Origin: an uncultured Pseudomonadales bacterium
GTDB lineage: Bacteria; Pseudomonadota; Gammaproteobacteria; Pseudomonadales; CANNCY01
DNA length: 64,000 nucleotides
Assembly: GCA_947503335.1 (NCBI GenBank)
Contig: CANNCY010000001.1
Span: 558,001-622,000, forward strand
Direction: 5' to 3'
Below the pieces are notes generated by a model. It worked only from the letters and a program-made list of their open reading frames with translations. It was not told the DNA's origin and did no database searches. Position numbers and translations under genes: made by a program. This document shows positions 25,616-34,787 of this stretch, in pieces; the first letter of the stretch is position 1; every line of letters begins with the position of its first letter.

Positions 25616-25641
25616 CTAATCTGAATAGCAGGTTGATTTTA

Positions 25642-25675
25642 AAAAGGCAGGGTGTCACTAACCCTGCTTTTTTTT
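25642..25675 (+). terminator. Rho-independent terminator of the cox operon
   Basis: GCAGGGT (25647-25653) and ACCCTGC (25661-25667) form a perfect 7-bp stem with a 7-base loop, followed by eight T residues. Confidence 0.9.
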
Positions 25676-25718
25676 GCCCGAAATTTGCGTAAACTAACGG
25701 GCAGAAGTGAGGTTTAAG

Positions 25719-26285
25719 ATGAACGAAGACGATCTATTTAAAGCAGAAATGGCAGGTGTGCAGCCCATCAAGAGCGATAAGGCTGACGTGGGTAAAAAGG
25801 AGTCTTCGTTAACCCTCGCCCAAAAAGCAGCTCAGCAGGCGGCGACGGCCACGAAAGAGTCAGATATAAATCCTCTGACTATGAGCGATGTAGAGCCTGT
25901 TAATCCGATAGATCCAATCGAATTTTGTCGACCTGGCGTACAGCATGGTGTTTACCGCAATCTACGATTAGGAAAGTACGATATTGAAGCGCGTATCGAT
26001 CTTCATGGGTATACCTTAGAAAAAGCTTTAGACGAGGTTTATCGTTTTATTGCTGATTGCCATCGTTACGGTTTGCGTACGGTATCGATTACCCACGGTA
26101 AGGGGCTCAATTCTAAGCCCTTTCCTGCATTTTTAAAGAGCTACACGGCTAAATGGTTGAAAGAGATTCCTGAGGTAATGGCATACCATTCATGTATACC
26201 GCGTCATGGCGGCACAGGTAGCGTGTACGTACTTATTCAAAAGAGCGACGAGAAAAAACTCGCCAACTCTCGCAAATATCAATAG
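25719..26285 (+). CDS. Smr-domain protein
   Basis: A 188-residue protein with a disordered acidic/Ala-Gln-rich N-terminus and a C-terminal Smr domain (about residues 90-180). The signatures are RIDLHGYTLEKA (DLHG), VSITHGKGLNSK (HGKG) and PRHGGTGSVYVLI. Smr domains bind or cut nucleic acids, and bacterial single-domain forms have been linked to mRNA cleavage at stalled ribosomes and to DNA nicking. ATG 25719 is preferred over GTG 25707 because GTGAGG then serves as its ribosome-binding site. It is convergent with the Bat operon, 10 bp away. Confidence 0.88.
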   Translation: MNEDDLFKAEMAGVQPIKSDKADVGKKESSLTLAQKAAQQAATATKESDINPLTMSDVEPVNPIDPIEFCRPGVQHGVYRNLRLGKYDIEARIDLHGYTLEKALDEVYRFIADCHRYGLRTVSITHGKGLNSKPFPAFLKSYTAKWLKEIPEVMAYHSCIPRHGGTGSVYVLIQKSDEKKLANSRKYQ

Positions 26286-26295
26286 AGATTACTGC

Positions 26296-27882
26296 TCAGG
26301 TTAACGACGAGCGATTTAAAACCGACAATGTGCTGGTTTTAGCCTCATCGTTAATGGCGCTATTTATCGCTTTACTTAAATGAACACGTTCTCTTAACGT
26401 TAATGCCTCATCTTGGCTCAGTCGAACTGTTCGGGCCTTTAGATCATCGTTTATCAATAATTCTGTTAAGGCTTTGTTAGTTTGTAGATGTGCTCGGCTG
26501 CTTAATTTTTTGTATAGCTGATAGCCATTGTATGACCAGATAGGGCGAGTGATGTATCTGACAAGCCAGTACGCTATAAGGGTCATTAAAGCTAAGGAGC
26601 CCAATGTGTAAGCGAGTGGCCGCCAATTAAACGATGCGAGGTCGTTAGTTATCTTGTCTAGTGAGATGCTCGGTATTTCTTGTCTAGTAGTTATAGGTTC
26701 TGCAGAAGTAGCCGGGGCTTCGCTCTTTTTATATGCAGGCCCTTCAACGCGAAAACTATAGGGCTGGCTACGAGCGGTTTCGTAGGTATTGGTGTTGGTG
26801 TTAAACCAGGTCACAGAAAAGCTAGGCACCTCAAAGGTACCGCCACCATTTGGCACAACACTAAAGCTCTGGGTTAACTGGCTTGCAATTGTTTGCCCTT
26901 GATTAATTTCTTGCTGAACACGCTTTTCGGGCGCTGGATAGATACTTAGCCCGTCTTCTTCTATTAGCTCTAGCGATGCTATTTGCGAGTCAAGGGCCGA
27001 AATAGCGGTAATCTGAAGTTCAAAGTCTAGGTTGTCACCAGGTTTAAATTTGTCGAGCGATGGATGCTTTAAATTTACCGCAACATCACTGGCCGGCAAC
27101 CAAGGGGTGTCAGTTGGGGCAGGGCGAGGTTGAACGTCTAAAGTAACAGGGTTGCTTCGAATAAACACTCGCCGCCCTGGTCGTGACATCATAGATAAGT
27201 TACGTTGACTGGGGCTAGATAGAGTTGCGCTATACAGTAGTTCAGGTATTTCTAATGTACCGCTACGCTGCGCAAAAAGAGCATAGCGCAGTTCATATAC
27301 AACGTATTCGTAGCCTAGATGCTGAATTTCTTTTCTACGCGAAGTGAGAGGAATTAGCTGGGTATTCTCAATGGCGAGCTTAGGGTCGCTCCAGTTGCGT
27401 AAATTGACCCTGTAGGCTACCTCGATAGTTAGCAAGGCCATTTGCTGAACATAGGGCGCTGCGTTATCAACGTGCGCAGTAATGAAGTATTCAGCGCCAG
27501 GCGTAGATGCGTTGTTCGGATCTGGTTTAACCGTAATGGCAACGTCGTTGATCAATTCGCCACCAACGGTTAGGCCACTAATTTTGATTTTCCCAACTTG
27601 TATTGGCAGTAGTTGAATATGCCATTCGGTTATTGACGATGTGCGGCCATTAACTGTTTGTATACGCGTGCTAGTTTGACGGTTAATCTCTTCAAAATAC
27701 CCCTCTAGTGCCGAAAGGTCAGGGGTGATGTTTCTTTTAATGCTATTTGAGCGTACGCGTAAGGTAACTGTTTGGTTGAGTGTAACCGTCTCAGCATCAA
27801 ATTGAGCGAGAGTGTTTGCACTAGCAGGAACTGACATCCCCCACAGCACAAACATTACCAAAGCTATCAATACACGATTCAC
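26296..27882 (-). CDS. batD: BatD-type protein
   Basis: A 528-residue envelope protein with a signal peptide (about 1-22), beta-rich repeats of the BatD/oxygen-tolerance family (ALEGYFEEINRQTSTRIQTV, GGTFEVPSFSVTWFNT), one membrane helix at about 424-443 and a short cytoplasmic tail. BatD proteins belong to Bat (Bacteroides aerotolerance) operons, thought to form a chaperone-like MoxR/von Willebrand membrane complex. It is the last of six genes and overlaps the preceding gene by 4 bp. Confidence 0.88.
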   Translation of the reverse strand: MNRVLIALVMFVLWGMSVPASANTLAQFDAETVTLNQTVTLRVRSNSIKRNITPDLSALEGYFEEINRQTSTRIQTVNGRTSSITEWHIQLLPIQVGKIKISGLTVGGELINDVAITVKPDPNNASTPGAEYFITAHVDNAAPYVQQMALLTIEVAYRVNLRNWSDPKLAIENTQLIPLTSRRKEIQHLGYEYVVYELRYALFAQRSGTLEIPELLYSATLSSPSQRNLSMMSRPGRRVFIRSNPVTLDVQPRPAPTDTPWLPASDVAVNLKHPSLDKFKPGDNLDFELQITAISALDSQIASLELIEEDGLSIYPAPEKRVQQEINQGQTIASQLTQSFSVVPNGGGTFEVPSFSVTWFNTNTNTYETARSQPYSFRVEGPAYKKSEAPATSAEPITTRQEIPSISLDKITNDLASFNWRPLAYTLGSLALMTLIAYWLVRYITRPIWSYNGYQLYKKLSSRAHLQTNKALTELLINDDLKARTVRLSQDEALTLRERVHLSKAINSAINDEAKTSTLSVLNRSSLT

Positions 27883-29591
27883 CAGCGCTCTCCTTCAGTT
27901 CTATTGAGGGTTCGATTGCGATAGTTCTTTTCGTATTCGTATCTAAACTTTCGTCGTAACAACCCACCAGGATCGTCAGGTAGTGATCGCAATAGTTGCT
28001 CTAATTCTTGCTTAGCTTCTTCTTCGCTAATTCGTTCGTTATCGCTGATTTGCGGTGGCGGCTGACCAGATTCTTGAGGCGGAGTTTGTTGTGGCATCTG
28101 CTCTTCATTCTGTTGGTCTGCGTCGTTTTGTGACTGTTCAGAATTAGATTGGCTTTCTTGCTGTTGGTCGGTGTTTTGGTCTTCGTTTTCTTGTTGCTCG
28201 TTATTTTGCTCGCTCTGCTGCTGTTCGTTTGGCTGGTTACCTTGTTGATCTTCTTGCTGGTTTTGGGCTCTTAGAGCGTCAATAATATCTAAGCCAAGTT
28301 GCGCGCTTTGGTTGTTTGGATCAAGCGCTAATACTCTTCGATACATGGCCTCTGCTTGCGGGTAAGCTGCTTCATGGGTGAGGTTGTTACCCATGTTAAG
28401 TAGGTCTTCTTGAGATGGATTTTCGATCGCCGCATAGGTTTCAAGCGCCGCTTGTCGCTGCTGTTGCTGCGACAAAGCGTAAGCTCGCCAACGTGGGTCG
28501 GTTAGTTCAAATGCCGTTGTCTCGGTTGGTTGCTGTTGGTATCTTTCGAACGTACGGCGGTCGTCTGACTGCATAAAATTGTCTGCAAGTGCTGGCGTTG
28601 AAATAGGCAGTGTGACTGTGACGAGCAAAATCGTGGCTATTGCTGTCGGTCTAAGAGACGGTAACAGTAAGAGAAACGCTAGTAGCGCCAGCAAGGGGCC
28701 TCGATCTACGTAGCGGTCAAAGGTGTCATTGTTGGCGGTATCCCCCGATATCTGTGCCACCTGTAGCGAGCTTGCAATGTCTAACACATCATCGTTAGTT
28801 CTAGATGCTCTAATGGCAAGTGTGGTCGAGAGGTCATCAAGATCGACTGGCGTCGCCTTGGCAATAACTTGTTGGCCGTTTTGCATGATGTAGCCGTTAG
28901 CGTTAGGAATAGGCGCGCCTGAAACGGTACCAATCAACAATACGGCCGTACTCAGTTGGGTGTTTAGTTCATTAACGGCCTTCACCGAATCGGGGTGTAG
29001 GCCGTCTGTGATAATGATGACCTGAGAGGTTCCCTGATGCCGTTCAGCTTGCTCGGTTGCTAAGGCGATCGCCATTTCTACAGACGATCCAAAATTCGGC
29101 ATAATTGCTGGGTCTAATACGGGAAGCATTGCTTCAATGGTGTTGTGGTCGTCGGTAGGTGGCACCACTGTATACGCTTCGCCACTGTAGACTATCAGCG
29201 ACATTAGGTCGGTATCTAATGTCTCTAATAGATCACTTAGTTTACGCTTTGCCTGTTCGATGCGGTTAGGCGCAGCGTCTTGTGCCCACATCGAGGGTGA
29301 CAAGTCTAAGATCAAGATAGTCGCCAGGTCGCCCTTGCCGCTAGGTGAGGGAGCTTTGTCTACAGCTGGGCCCGCTAAGGCAATAGCAAGTAACGTCGTG
29401 ATAAGCAAAGGGCGCCACTGTATGCGAGATAAGGGTGCTTGCTCGCCTTTGATTAATATCTTTCTTAGCGGTTCGTCAATCGCTTGGCTTAGTCGCTCAG
29501 CGTTTTTAGATTTGATTAGCGTGAGTGCAAGCAGTACAACCGGTACAAGCAGCATTGCTAGCCACTCGGGCCTTAGTAAATGTAGTTCCAT
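27879..29591 (-). CDS. batB: BatB/BatC fusion: VWA domain plus TPR
   Basis: A 570-residue membrane protein starting at ATG 29591, where the N-terminus MELHLLRPEWLAMLL fits the family. A von Willebrand A domain follows with its metal site LDLSPSM (about residue 96) and a second membrane helix near 305-330. Then come tetratricopeptide repeats (about 395-440) and a low-complexity Gln/Asn/Glu-rich stretch of about 70 residues before a basic end. Batb and BatC functions are here on one chain. AAGGAGG lies 11 bases upstream. It is co-translated with batA and batD. Confidence 0.9.
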   Translation of the reverse strand: MELHLLRPEWLAMLLVPVVLLALTLIKSKNAERLSQAIDEPLRKILIKGEQAPLSRIQWRPLLITTLLAIALAGPAVDKAPSPSGKGDLATILILDLSPSMWAQDAAPNRIEQAKRKLSDLLETLDTDLMSLIVYSGEAYTVVPPTDDHNTIEAMLPVLDPAIMPNFGSSVEMAIALATEQAERHQGTSQVIIITDGLHPDSVKAVNELNTQLSTAVLLIGTVSGAPIPNANGYIMQNGQQVIAKATPVDLDDLSTTLAIRASRTNDDVLDIASSLQVAQISGDTANNDTFDRYVDRGPLLALLAFLLLLPSLRPTAIATILLVTVTLPISTPALADNFMQSDDRRTFERYQQQPTETTAFELTDPRWRAYALSQQQQRQAALETYAAIENPSQEDLLNMGNNLTHEAAYPQAEAMYRRVLALDPNNQSAQLGLDIIDALRAQNQQEDQQGNQPNEQQQSEQNNEQQENEDQNTDQQQESQSNSEQSQNDADQQNEEQMPQQTPPQESGQPPPQISDNERISEEEAKQELEQLLRSLPDDPGGLLRRKFRYEYEKNYRNRTLNRTEGERW

Positions 29592-29593
29592 GA

Positions 29594-30586
29594 TTACGCC
29601 AGCCTCCTTCTGAGCAACCAACCTGCGACGAAGAAAATAAGTGCTGCTAAAGCAAACCAATAGGCGATTGATTTAAATGGGCGAAGGCCTGGTTTGGGTT
29701 GACTCATTGGCTCAAGCTGGTCGAGTGTCTCATAAACTTCGACAAGGTCTTGGGTAGAGTAAGCTCGAAAATACTGGCCACCAGTTAAGTCAGATATTTG
29801 TTGAAGCGTTTCTTCATCTAATTCTGCTGAGGGATTGATTGTTCTAGAGCCAATACTGGTACCAAATAATCCTGATGACTGCATTTGATTGGCGCCAACA
29901 CCAATCGTATAGATTTTAATGCCCGCAGCTGCAGCTAATTGTGCTCCCTTGACTGGTGATAGCGTACCATCAGTGTTAGCGCCATCTGTTAACAGTATTA
30001 GTGTGCGTTTATCGCTTGGGCGTTCTTGAAGTCTTTTAATTGCCATGCCGATCGCATCACCAATGGCCGTCTTCGGGCCAGCGAAGCCTAGTTGTGCTTC
30101 TATAAGAAGCTGGTTTAGAGCCTTTCTATCAAAAGTAAGCGGTGCCTGTAAGTAAGCTTGGCTGCCGAATAGAATTAATCCAAGACGGTCACCTGTGCGA
30201 CGTTCTGCAAAATCACTAACGACTGCTTTTACAACGTCGATTCGTTGAGCAGGGCGGCCGTTAAGTTGTAGGTCGGCTCGTTCCATACTTTGGGATATAT
30301 CAACTGCTAGCATTAAATCACGGGCGTCTAGTTCTTCGTTTGCTTGATCGCCCATAATCAGAGGGTTACTAGCGGCAATGACAAGCGCAATGGCTGAAAT
30401 AGTTAGTAGCCATCGCGATATGCGATCACTTAAATTTGATTGCTGAAGACTAGATAACTCTGATGCTAACGCCCCGGGCCAGAAAATTGCAGGTATCTGC
30501 TGCTTTCGTTTTTTAGGAACAGCTAACGCGATTAAAATTAAGAGTGCTGCACCAAGCAACCAAGGATATTGAAGCTCAACGCTCAT
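29594..30586 (-). CDS. batA: BatA-type VWA-domain membrane protein
   Basis: A 330-residue protein with membrane helices near the N-terminus (about 7-24 and 58-76) and near the C-terminus (about 305-325) flanking a von Willebrand A domain. The metal-binding site is VDISQSMERADLQ, with LILLTDGANTDG later. In Bat operons such proteins are thought to act with the MoxR ATPase at the membrane. The start overlaps the preceding DUF4381 stop by 4 bp, and its stop is 2 bp before batB. Confidence 0.92.
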   Translation of the reverse strand: MSVELQYPWLLGAALLILIALAVPKKRKQQIPAIFWPGALASELSSLQQSNLSDRISRWLLTISAIALVIAASNPLIMGDQANEELDARDLMLAVDISQSMERADLQLNGRPAQRIDVVKAVVSDFAERRTGDRLGLILFGSQAYLQAPLTFDRKALNQLLIEAQLGFAGPKTAIGDAIGMAIKRLQERPSDKRTLILLTDGANTDGTLSPVKGAQLAAAAGIKIYTIGVGANQMQSSGLFGTSIGSRTINPSAELDEETLQQISDLTGGQYFRAYSTQDLVEVYETLDQLEPMSQPKPGLRPFKSIAYWFALAALIFFVAGWLLRRRLA

Positions 30587-31053
30587 GAGTCTTTTCCTGC
30601 ACTATGGCGCTTGATAAATCTTGATGCGGCGTTCTTAAAATCATGAATATTTAAGTCACCTTGGCCATATAAGGCGTGCTCGATAAGCTGTTGGTGCTCA
30701 GAAAAATAACTGTCATTAGAGTGCTTATCTAAAAATGACCACCATGTCTCGCCGGCCATTGAGGCAATATTCGAACGGCCGAAAGCTAGTATCGCGGTTG
30801 ATTTAAGCACTTCGTTAATCTTGGTGGTGTTGTTGGCTCTAGATAATCGCGTTAGCGCATCACGACGATATTTATTTTGTATCCAATGGCGAATACCCCA
30901 AGCAAGTGCAATTGATGCGATTAACAGAATCACAGCGATAACGGTAACGCCTGTGCCCGAAAGATCCCAGATTGAAGGTTCGGTAGGGCGGATATCAGCG
31001 GGAACCATCGCTAAAAGCTCTTCGCGTGACAGATTAGAAAGATCGCTAGCCAT
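30583..31053 (-). CDS. DUF4381 membrane protein of Bat operon
   Basis: A 156-residue protein with LSREELLAMVPADIRPTEPS at the N-terminus, one membrane helix (about 31-53) and a basic cytoplasmic helical part with KYRRDALTRL and TWWSFLDKH. This fits DUF4381, found between the DUF58 and BatA genes of MoxR/Bat operons. The role is unknown but probably structural in the Bat complex. It overlaps DUF58 by 8 bp and batA by 4 bp. Confidence 0.85.
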   Translation of the reverse strand: MASDLSNLSREELLAMVPADIRPTEPSIWDLSGTGVTVIAVILLIASIALAWGIRHWIQNKYRRDALTRLSRANNTTKINEVLKSTAILAFGRSNIASMAGETWWSFLDKHSNDSYFSEHQQLIEHALYGQGDLNIHDFKNAASRFIKRHSAGKDS

Positions 31054-31954
31054 GAATTACACGCTGCCCCCACTCGGTTGCTTCTTTGTGAGTTGCTAAT
31101 TGCGTATAGAAGGGGTCAACTAGCTTAAGCCGATCATTAATGATCGAGTACTGCTGCTGTTGTTGTTCTTGGTACAGGCGGTTTTGTTGGTCAGCACTAG
31201 TATCAATCGCTAGTGATTGCTTCGCACTGAGAAGCTCTATATTGCCAACGTTCGGTAGTTGTTGTTCCCAAGAATCGTAGATTCTGATTGCTCGAACAGA
31301 GCAATGGCGTTTTAGTCTCATCAGGTCGTTGCTTGCTCGCTCGTTAAAGTCGTGAAAGTCGCTGACCAGTACCAGATTGAAGCCAGGCTTTGCCAACGTA
31401 CTGAGCTCTCGACTAATTTGCTCGAAACTAATCTCAGTGCTTGGTTGTTCAGTAGTAAGCTGATGATTCATTTCGTTTAGTGAGCTTAACGCATGCAGAA
31501 ACTGAGTGTTGCGACTGCTTGGGCGAACAAAGTGCTGACGATCATTCCCCACAATCAGTAAGCCAATATGGTCTTTGTTCATTAGGGTGTACCAACCTAA
31601 AAGGGCTGCTACTTCGGCTGCTAAAGTCGACTTAAACCGGCGACGGGTTCCGAAAAACATAGGTGAACGCTGATCGACAACGATGAGAGTGTTCTTTTCT
31701 TTCTCTTCGGTGAAAAGCTTTGTATGCAGTTTGCCGCTTCGTGCCGTAACTCGCCATTCAATATGACGCGCGTCGTCGCCAGGCTGATAGGGTCTAGCCT
31801 CTTCAAAGTCCATTCCTCGACCCGATATACGAGACTGTCGTAAGCCATCTCTTGGTCGAAGTTTAGGCTTAACACGATTGCTAGCGATGGCTTTTGCAAC
31901 TGGCTTTAAGCCAATCAGCGTTTCGACGCTGCTATAAGGGCCGTAATCAACCAT
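31046..31954 (-). CDS. DUF58 protein of MoxR/Bat operon
   Basis: A 302-residue soluble protein with the DUF58 signature SGRGMDFEEARPYQPGDDAR and HIEWRVTARSGKLHTKLF, followed by a von Willebrand-like fold (TLIVVDQRSPMFFGTRRR, LVLVSDFHDF). DUF58 proteins always accompany MoxR ATPases and are presumed to be their adaptor or substrate. It starts 5 bp after moxR and overlaps DUF4381 by 8 bp. Confidence 0.92.
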   Translation of the reverse strand: MVDYGPYSSVETLIGLKPVAKAIASNRVKPKLRPRDGLRQSRISGRGMDFEEARPYQPGDDARHIEWRVTARSGKLHTKLFTEEKEKNTLIVVDQRSPMFFGTRRRFKSTLAAEVAALLGWYTLMNKDHIGLLIVGNDRQHFVRPSSRNTQFLHALSSLNEMNHQLTTEQPSTEISFEQISRELSTLAKPGFNLVLVSDFHDFNERASNDLMRLKRHCSVRAIRIYDSWEQQLPNVGNIELLSAKQSLAIDTSADQQNRLYQEQQQQQYSIINDRLKLVDPFYTQLATHKEATEWGQRVIHG

Positions 31955-31959
31955 CAGAT

Positions 31960-32919
31960 TTAGCCTACAGCCACCTTCGATAGTAGTTTCGCGATAATAT
32001 CGTCAGTAGTTAGGTTGTCGGCCTCGGCTTGATAGGTCGGAATAATACGATGACGCAACACAGGGTATGCATAGCGCTGAACATCTTCAGGGGTGACATA
32101 GTCGCGCCCATTTAGCCAAGCTGCGGCGCGCGCGCATAGGTCTAGTGAAATAGTGGCTCGTGGGCTAGCTCCGTACTCAATGATATTCGCTAGGTCAGAT
32201 CCGTAGTGATCGGGTGTACGAGTAGCGGTGATAAGGTCGATGATATATGCGTCGATAGTGTCACTGGTTTGAACTTTGTCTATCTCGGCGCGGGCCTCAA
32301 ATATATGCTGCATGTCGATTGGTGATACGCTCGAACTAGCCTCGCCAGCACGCTCTTTACGGGTTAACTTAAGTACCTCTAACTCTTCTTTTGCGCTCGG
32401 ATAGTCAACAACGATTTTTAGTAAAAATCGATCTAGCTGTGCTTCAGGTAACGGGTAGGTGCCTTCTTGCTCTACAGGGTTTTGAGTAGCCATGACCAAG
32501 AAAGGTGAGGGTAGGTCATAGCTCTTCGAGCCAACAGATACTTGACGTTCTGCCATGGCTTCTAGCAATGCGCTTTGTACCTTAGCAGGGGCACGATTAA
32601 TTTCGTCTGCAAGCACCAGGTTATGAAATATTGGGCCCTTTGAAAACTTAAATGCCCCTTCGTCAGGCATAAAAATGTCGGTGCCAGTGATGTCAGAGGG
32701 CAATAGATCTGGCGTGAACTGCAGTCGATGAAAGCTAGTGCTACATGCTTTAGCCAGTGAGTTGATCGCTCGTGTTTTTGCTAGCCCCGGAGGGCCTTCA
32801 ACAAGTATGTGACCATCAGCCAATAAAGCAACGACCATGGCTTCTAATAAGTGGCCTTGACCGATAATGTTCTCTTGTAATGCGGCGTATATGCCTGAGA
32901 TCGCTTCGCGGGCGTTCAT
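31960..32919 (-). CDS. moxR: MoxR-family AAA+ ATPase
   Basis: A 319-residue MoxR ATPase, first gene of the Bat operon. Walker A is GPPGLAKTR (about 41-49), Walker B LVLADEINRAPAKVQ, sensor 1 ATQNPVEQEGTYPLPEAQLD, and the arginine finger lies in LDRFL. MoxR proteins act as chaperones assembling or activating metal-containing or membrane complexes together with VWA proteins. AAGGAG nine bases before ATG 32919 gives a clear start. The neighbouring oxidase genes make cytochrome oxidase or other respiratory complexes reasonable clients, but this is inference. Confidence 0.95.
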   Translation of the reverse strand: MNAREAISGIYAALQENIIGQGHLLEAMVVALLADGHILVEGPPGLAKTRAINSLAKACSTSFHRLQFTPDLLPSDITGTDIFMPDEGAFKFSKGPIFHNLVLADEINRAPAKVQSALLEAMAERQVSVGSKSYDLPSPFLVMATQNPVEQEGTYPLPEAQLDRFLLKIVVDYPSAKEELEVLKLTRKERAGEASSSVSPIDMQHIFEARAEIDKVQTSDTIDAYIIDLITATRTPDHYGSDLANIIEYGASPRATISLDLCARAAAWLNGRDYVTPEDVQRYAYPVLRHRIIPTYQAEADNLTTDDIIAKLLSKVAVG

Positions 32920-33050
32920 GGAAACTCCTTATAACTATTGCCCACGATTTTACTTCGAATAAATTTCTAAGCAACTGTTTTGAATGGTCGGCCTGTCTTG
33001 ATATTGCTTCGCTTTGCCGAGTGTATAGCGGTTGTTAAGTGGGTAGTTAG

Positions 33051-33278
33051 CTAGGGGTAGATGCCATGCGGTTGAATCCAGCCTTGCCAAATACCAATTG
33101 CCAGCAGTATTAGTAATGTCGCCGATAGTCCAATACGGGCACCTAGCCCTGTAAGCATGGCTTTGCTTCTATCTGCGTCGCTGCGCCCACCTTTAACAAG
33201 CTGCCGTGCGCTGTATGCAAGTGAGATGATGACCAGTAGTAGAACGAAAACTAATAGAATTTTGTACGCGAGGGTCAT
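33051..33278 (-). CDS. Twin-transmembrane protein, DUF2909
   Basis: A 75-residue protein with two membrane helices (about residues 5-26 and 46-66) and a basic loop between them (RQLVKGGRSDADRSKAM). It matches the DUF2909 twin-helix family found beside SURF1 in cytochrome oxidase loci; I recall the same pair in Pseudomonas. A role in oxidase assembly is likely but unproven. It is divergent from SURF1 across 206 bp and lies upstream of moxR on the same strand, 131 bp away. Confidence 0.85.
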   Translation of the reverse strand: MTLAYKILLVFVLLLVIISLAYSARQLVKGGRSDADRSKAMLTGLGARIGLSATLLILLAIGIWQGWIQPHGIYP

Positions 33279-33484
33279 TTACAGCGTTTCCTTATTATGT
33301 GAATATTACATAGCTTCAACGATTTATCCGAAGAAGACAAGCCTTAGCGTTTAATCAAATAAACAGCGAAATAAAAAACGTGTGGGGGTTGTCGATAGAA
33401 TAATAGCAAATAGATGTAGTAGTCGGTCTAGGTCGTTCGTGCCGGTTTTGACGAACCCTGCGACCAGAGAAAACAATAAAAGAG

Positions 33485-34204
33485 ATGACTATGAAGTCGA
33501 CAGCAACCTGGGTAATCGGTGTGCTGGCCGTTAGTTTGTTTATTGCGCTAGGTTTTTGGCAGTTGTCTAGGGCCGAAGAGCGCAAAGCGATTTACGACCA
33601 ATATCAGTCGCAGCTAAATGCGACACCCATATCACTCAATTCCTTGCTTGATAACGGTCAAGGGTTACACCTGTACACTCCTGTAACGGCAGCAGTGCGC
33701 TTACTCGAGGGTTCGAGCCGGTATCTGGTTAATCGACCGATCGATTCGGTCAGTGGTGTGCATCATCTAGCCCTAGGCGATGTGAACGGTATCCTGTTCA
33801 TGATTGATCTCGGTTGGTTACCATCAAATGCTCAAGGGCAGTTGTTAAAACCCGTTGAAACACCAGCCGTAATAAAAGGTCAGTGGCGCATCTATCAAAC
33901 ACTAGGTGAACCTAGCTGGGCCAACGACGGCGCTAGAGACATGTTGAGTACGTCTTATTGGCCGTGGGTAGATGCCAATCAATGGCGTCATGATACTGGC
34001 TTGCCGGTTACCAATAAGTGGGTTCTAACGCTTGAGAATCCTGATCAATCACTATCTCACCGGTATCACCCACCGCAAGTCGACGATAAAAGTAAAACAA
34101 ATATTGGCTATGCAGGGCAGTGGTTTTTGTTCGCATTGGTCACCCTTATTTTGATGGGGTACTTCGCCATCAAAGGTTTAAAGAGAGAGCCTGTTTATGA
34201 GTAA
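33485..34204 (+). CDS. SURF1-family cytochrome oxidase assembly protein
   Basis: A 239-residue SURF1/Shy1 protein that helps insert haem a into subunit I. It has an N-terminal membrane helix followed by LGFWQLSRAEERKAIYD, the periplasmic motif GRYL-like SRYLVNR, MIDLGWLP for the conserved central block, and a C-terminal helix with NIGYAGQWFLFALVTL. ATG 33485 or 33491 could be the start. The first of the SURF1, Sco-like, ctaA, ctaB genes, with an 8-bp overlap to the next one. Confidence 0.93.
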   Translation: MTMKSTATWVIGVLAVSLFIALGFWQLSRAEERKAIYDQYQSQLNATPISLNSLLDNGQGLHLYTPVTAAVRLLEGSSRYLVNRPIDSVSGVHHLALGDVNGILFMIDLGWLPSNAQGQLLKPVETPAVIKGQWRIYQTLGEPSWANDGARDMLSTSYWPWVDANQWRHDTGLPVTNKWVLTLENPDQSLSHRYHPPQVDDKSKTNIGYAGQWFLFALVTLILMGYFAIKGLKREPVYE

Positions 34205-34778
34205 TTCTGTAGAGAGTTCAACGCCTAAGAAGTCATTGTTAAGACTATGGCCTATTGCGGCAATGTTTTTGGTCTTCGCAGTGCCACTAAGTGCTAGTTA
34301 CTATGCGTATGTGACGGGCGATATCAGTTGGCTAGGTGCATCTAAGGGCAATAAGGGTAAGTTAGTCGCTCCCAATACCTCTGTCGCTGATCTAATGACG
34401 GGCGAATCGTCTGTCGATACCAAATGGCACGTGGTGAACATCGAAGGTGCAAGCTGTGACGCAGCCTGTGAAGATAGAATTTGGGCGGTGCGCCAGGCGC
34501 GTATCGCACTTGGTGACGAAGCAAATCAACTGACTCGCTGGTTAGTGTTAGACCAATCTTCAGAGATGAATCAGGCGTTCGAGAAAGTGGTGGGTGAAGT
34601 TCAGCACACTACAAATGCGGCAGACTGGTTAGCCAGGCTTGCAGTGCATGATATCGAGAATGGCTCGTTAGTACTTGTAGATTCGCATAAAAATGCGGTT
34701 CTTGTGTATCCGGCAAATACATCCGCACAGTTGATTCTCAAAGACATGAATCGCCTTATTAAAGGGAAGCGAAGCTAG
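34197..34778 (+). CDS. Sco-like membrane-anchored thioredoxin-fold protein
   Basis: A 193-residue protein with one N-terminal membrane helix (about residues 18-38) and a periplasmic domain. The segment WHVVNIEGASCDAACEDRIW contains a CxxxC motif as in Sco copper chaperones, followed by AVRQARIALG. The fit to Sco1/SenC is partial, because the usual downstream histidine is not obvious. It occupies the place, between SURF1 and ctaA, of an unnamed conserved Pseudomonas gene. Copper delivery to CuA or thiol reduction of subunit II is plausible. Confidence 0.7.
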   Translation: MSNSVESSTPKKSLLRLWPIAAMFLVFAVPLSASYYAYVTGDISWLGASKGNKGKLVAPNTSVADLMTGESSVDTKWHVVNIEGASCDAACEDRIWAVRQARIALGDEANQLTRWLVLDQSSEMNQAFEKVVGEVQHTTNAADWLARLAVHDIENGSLVLVDSHKNAVLVYPANTSAQLILKDMNRLIKGKRS

Positions 34779-34787
34779 GAGCCTTAT

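Noticed and set aside
28080-28270. Tandem DNA repeat in the BatB/C gene
   Set aside because: The repetitive look comes from Gln/Asn/Glu codons of a low-complexity protein segment, not from a precise DNA repeat.
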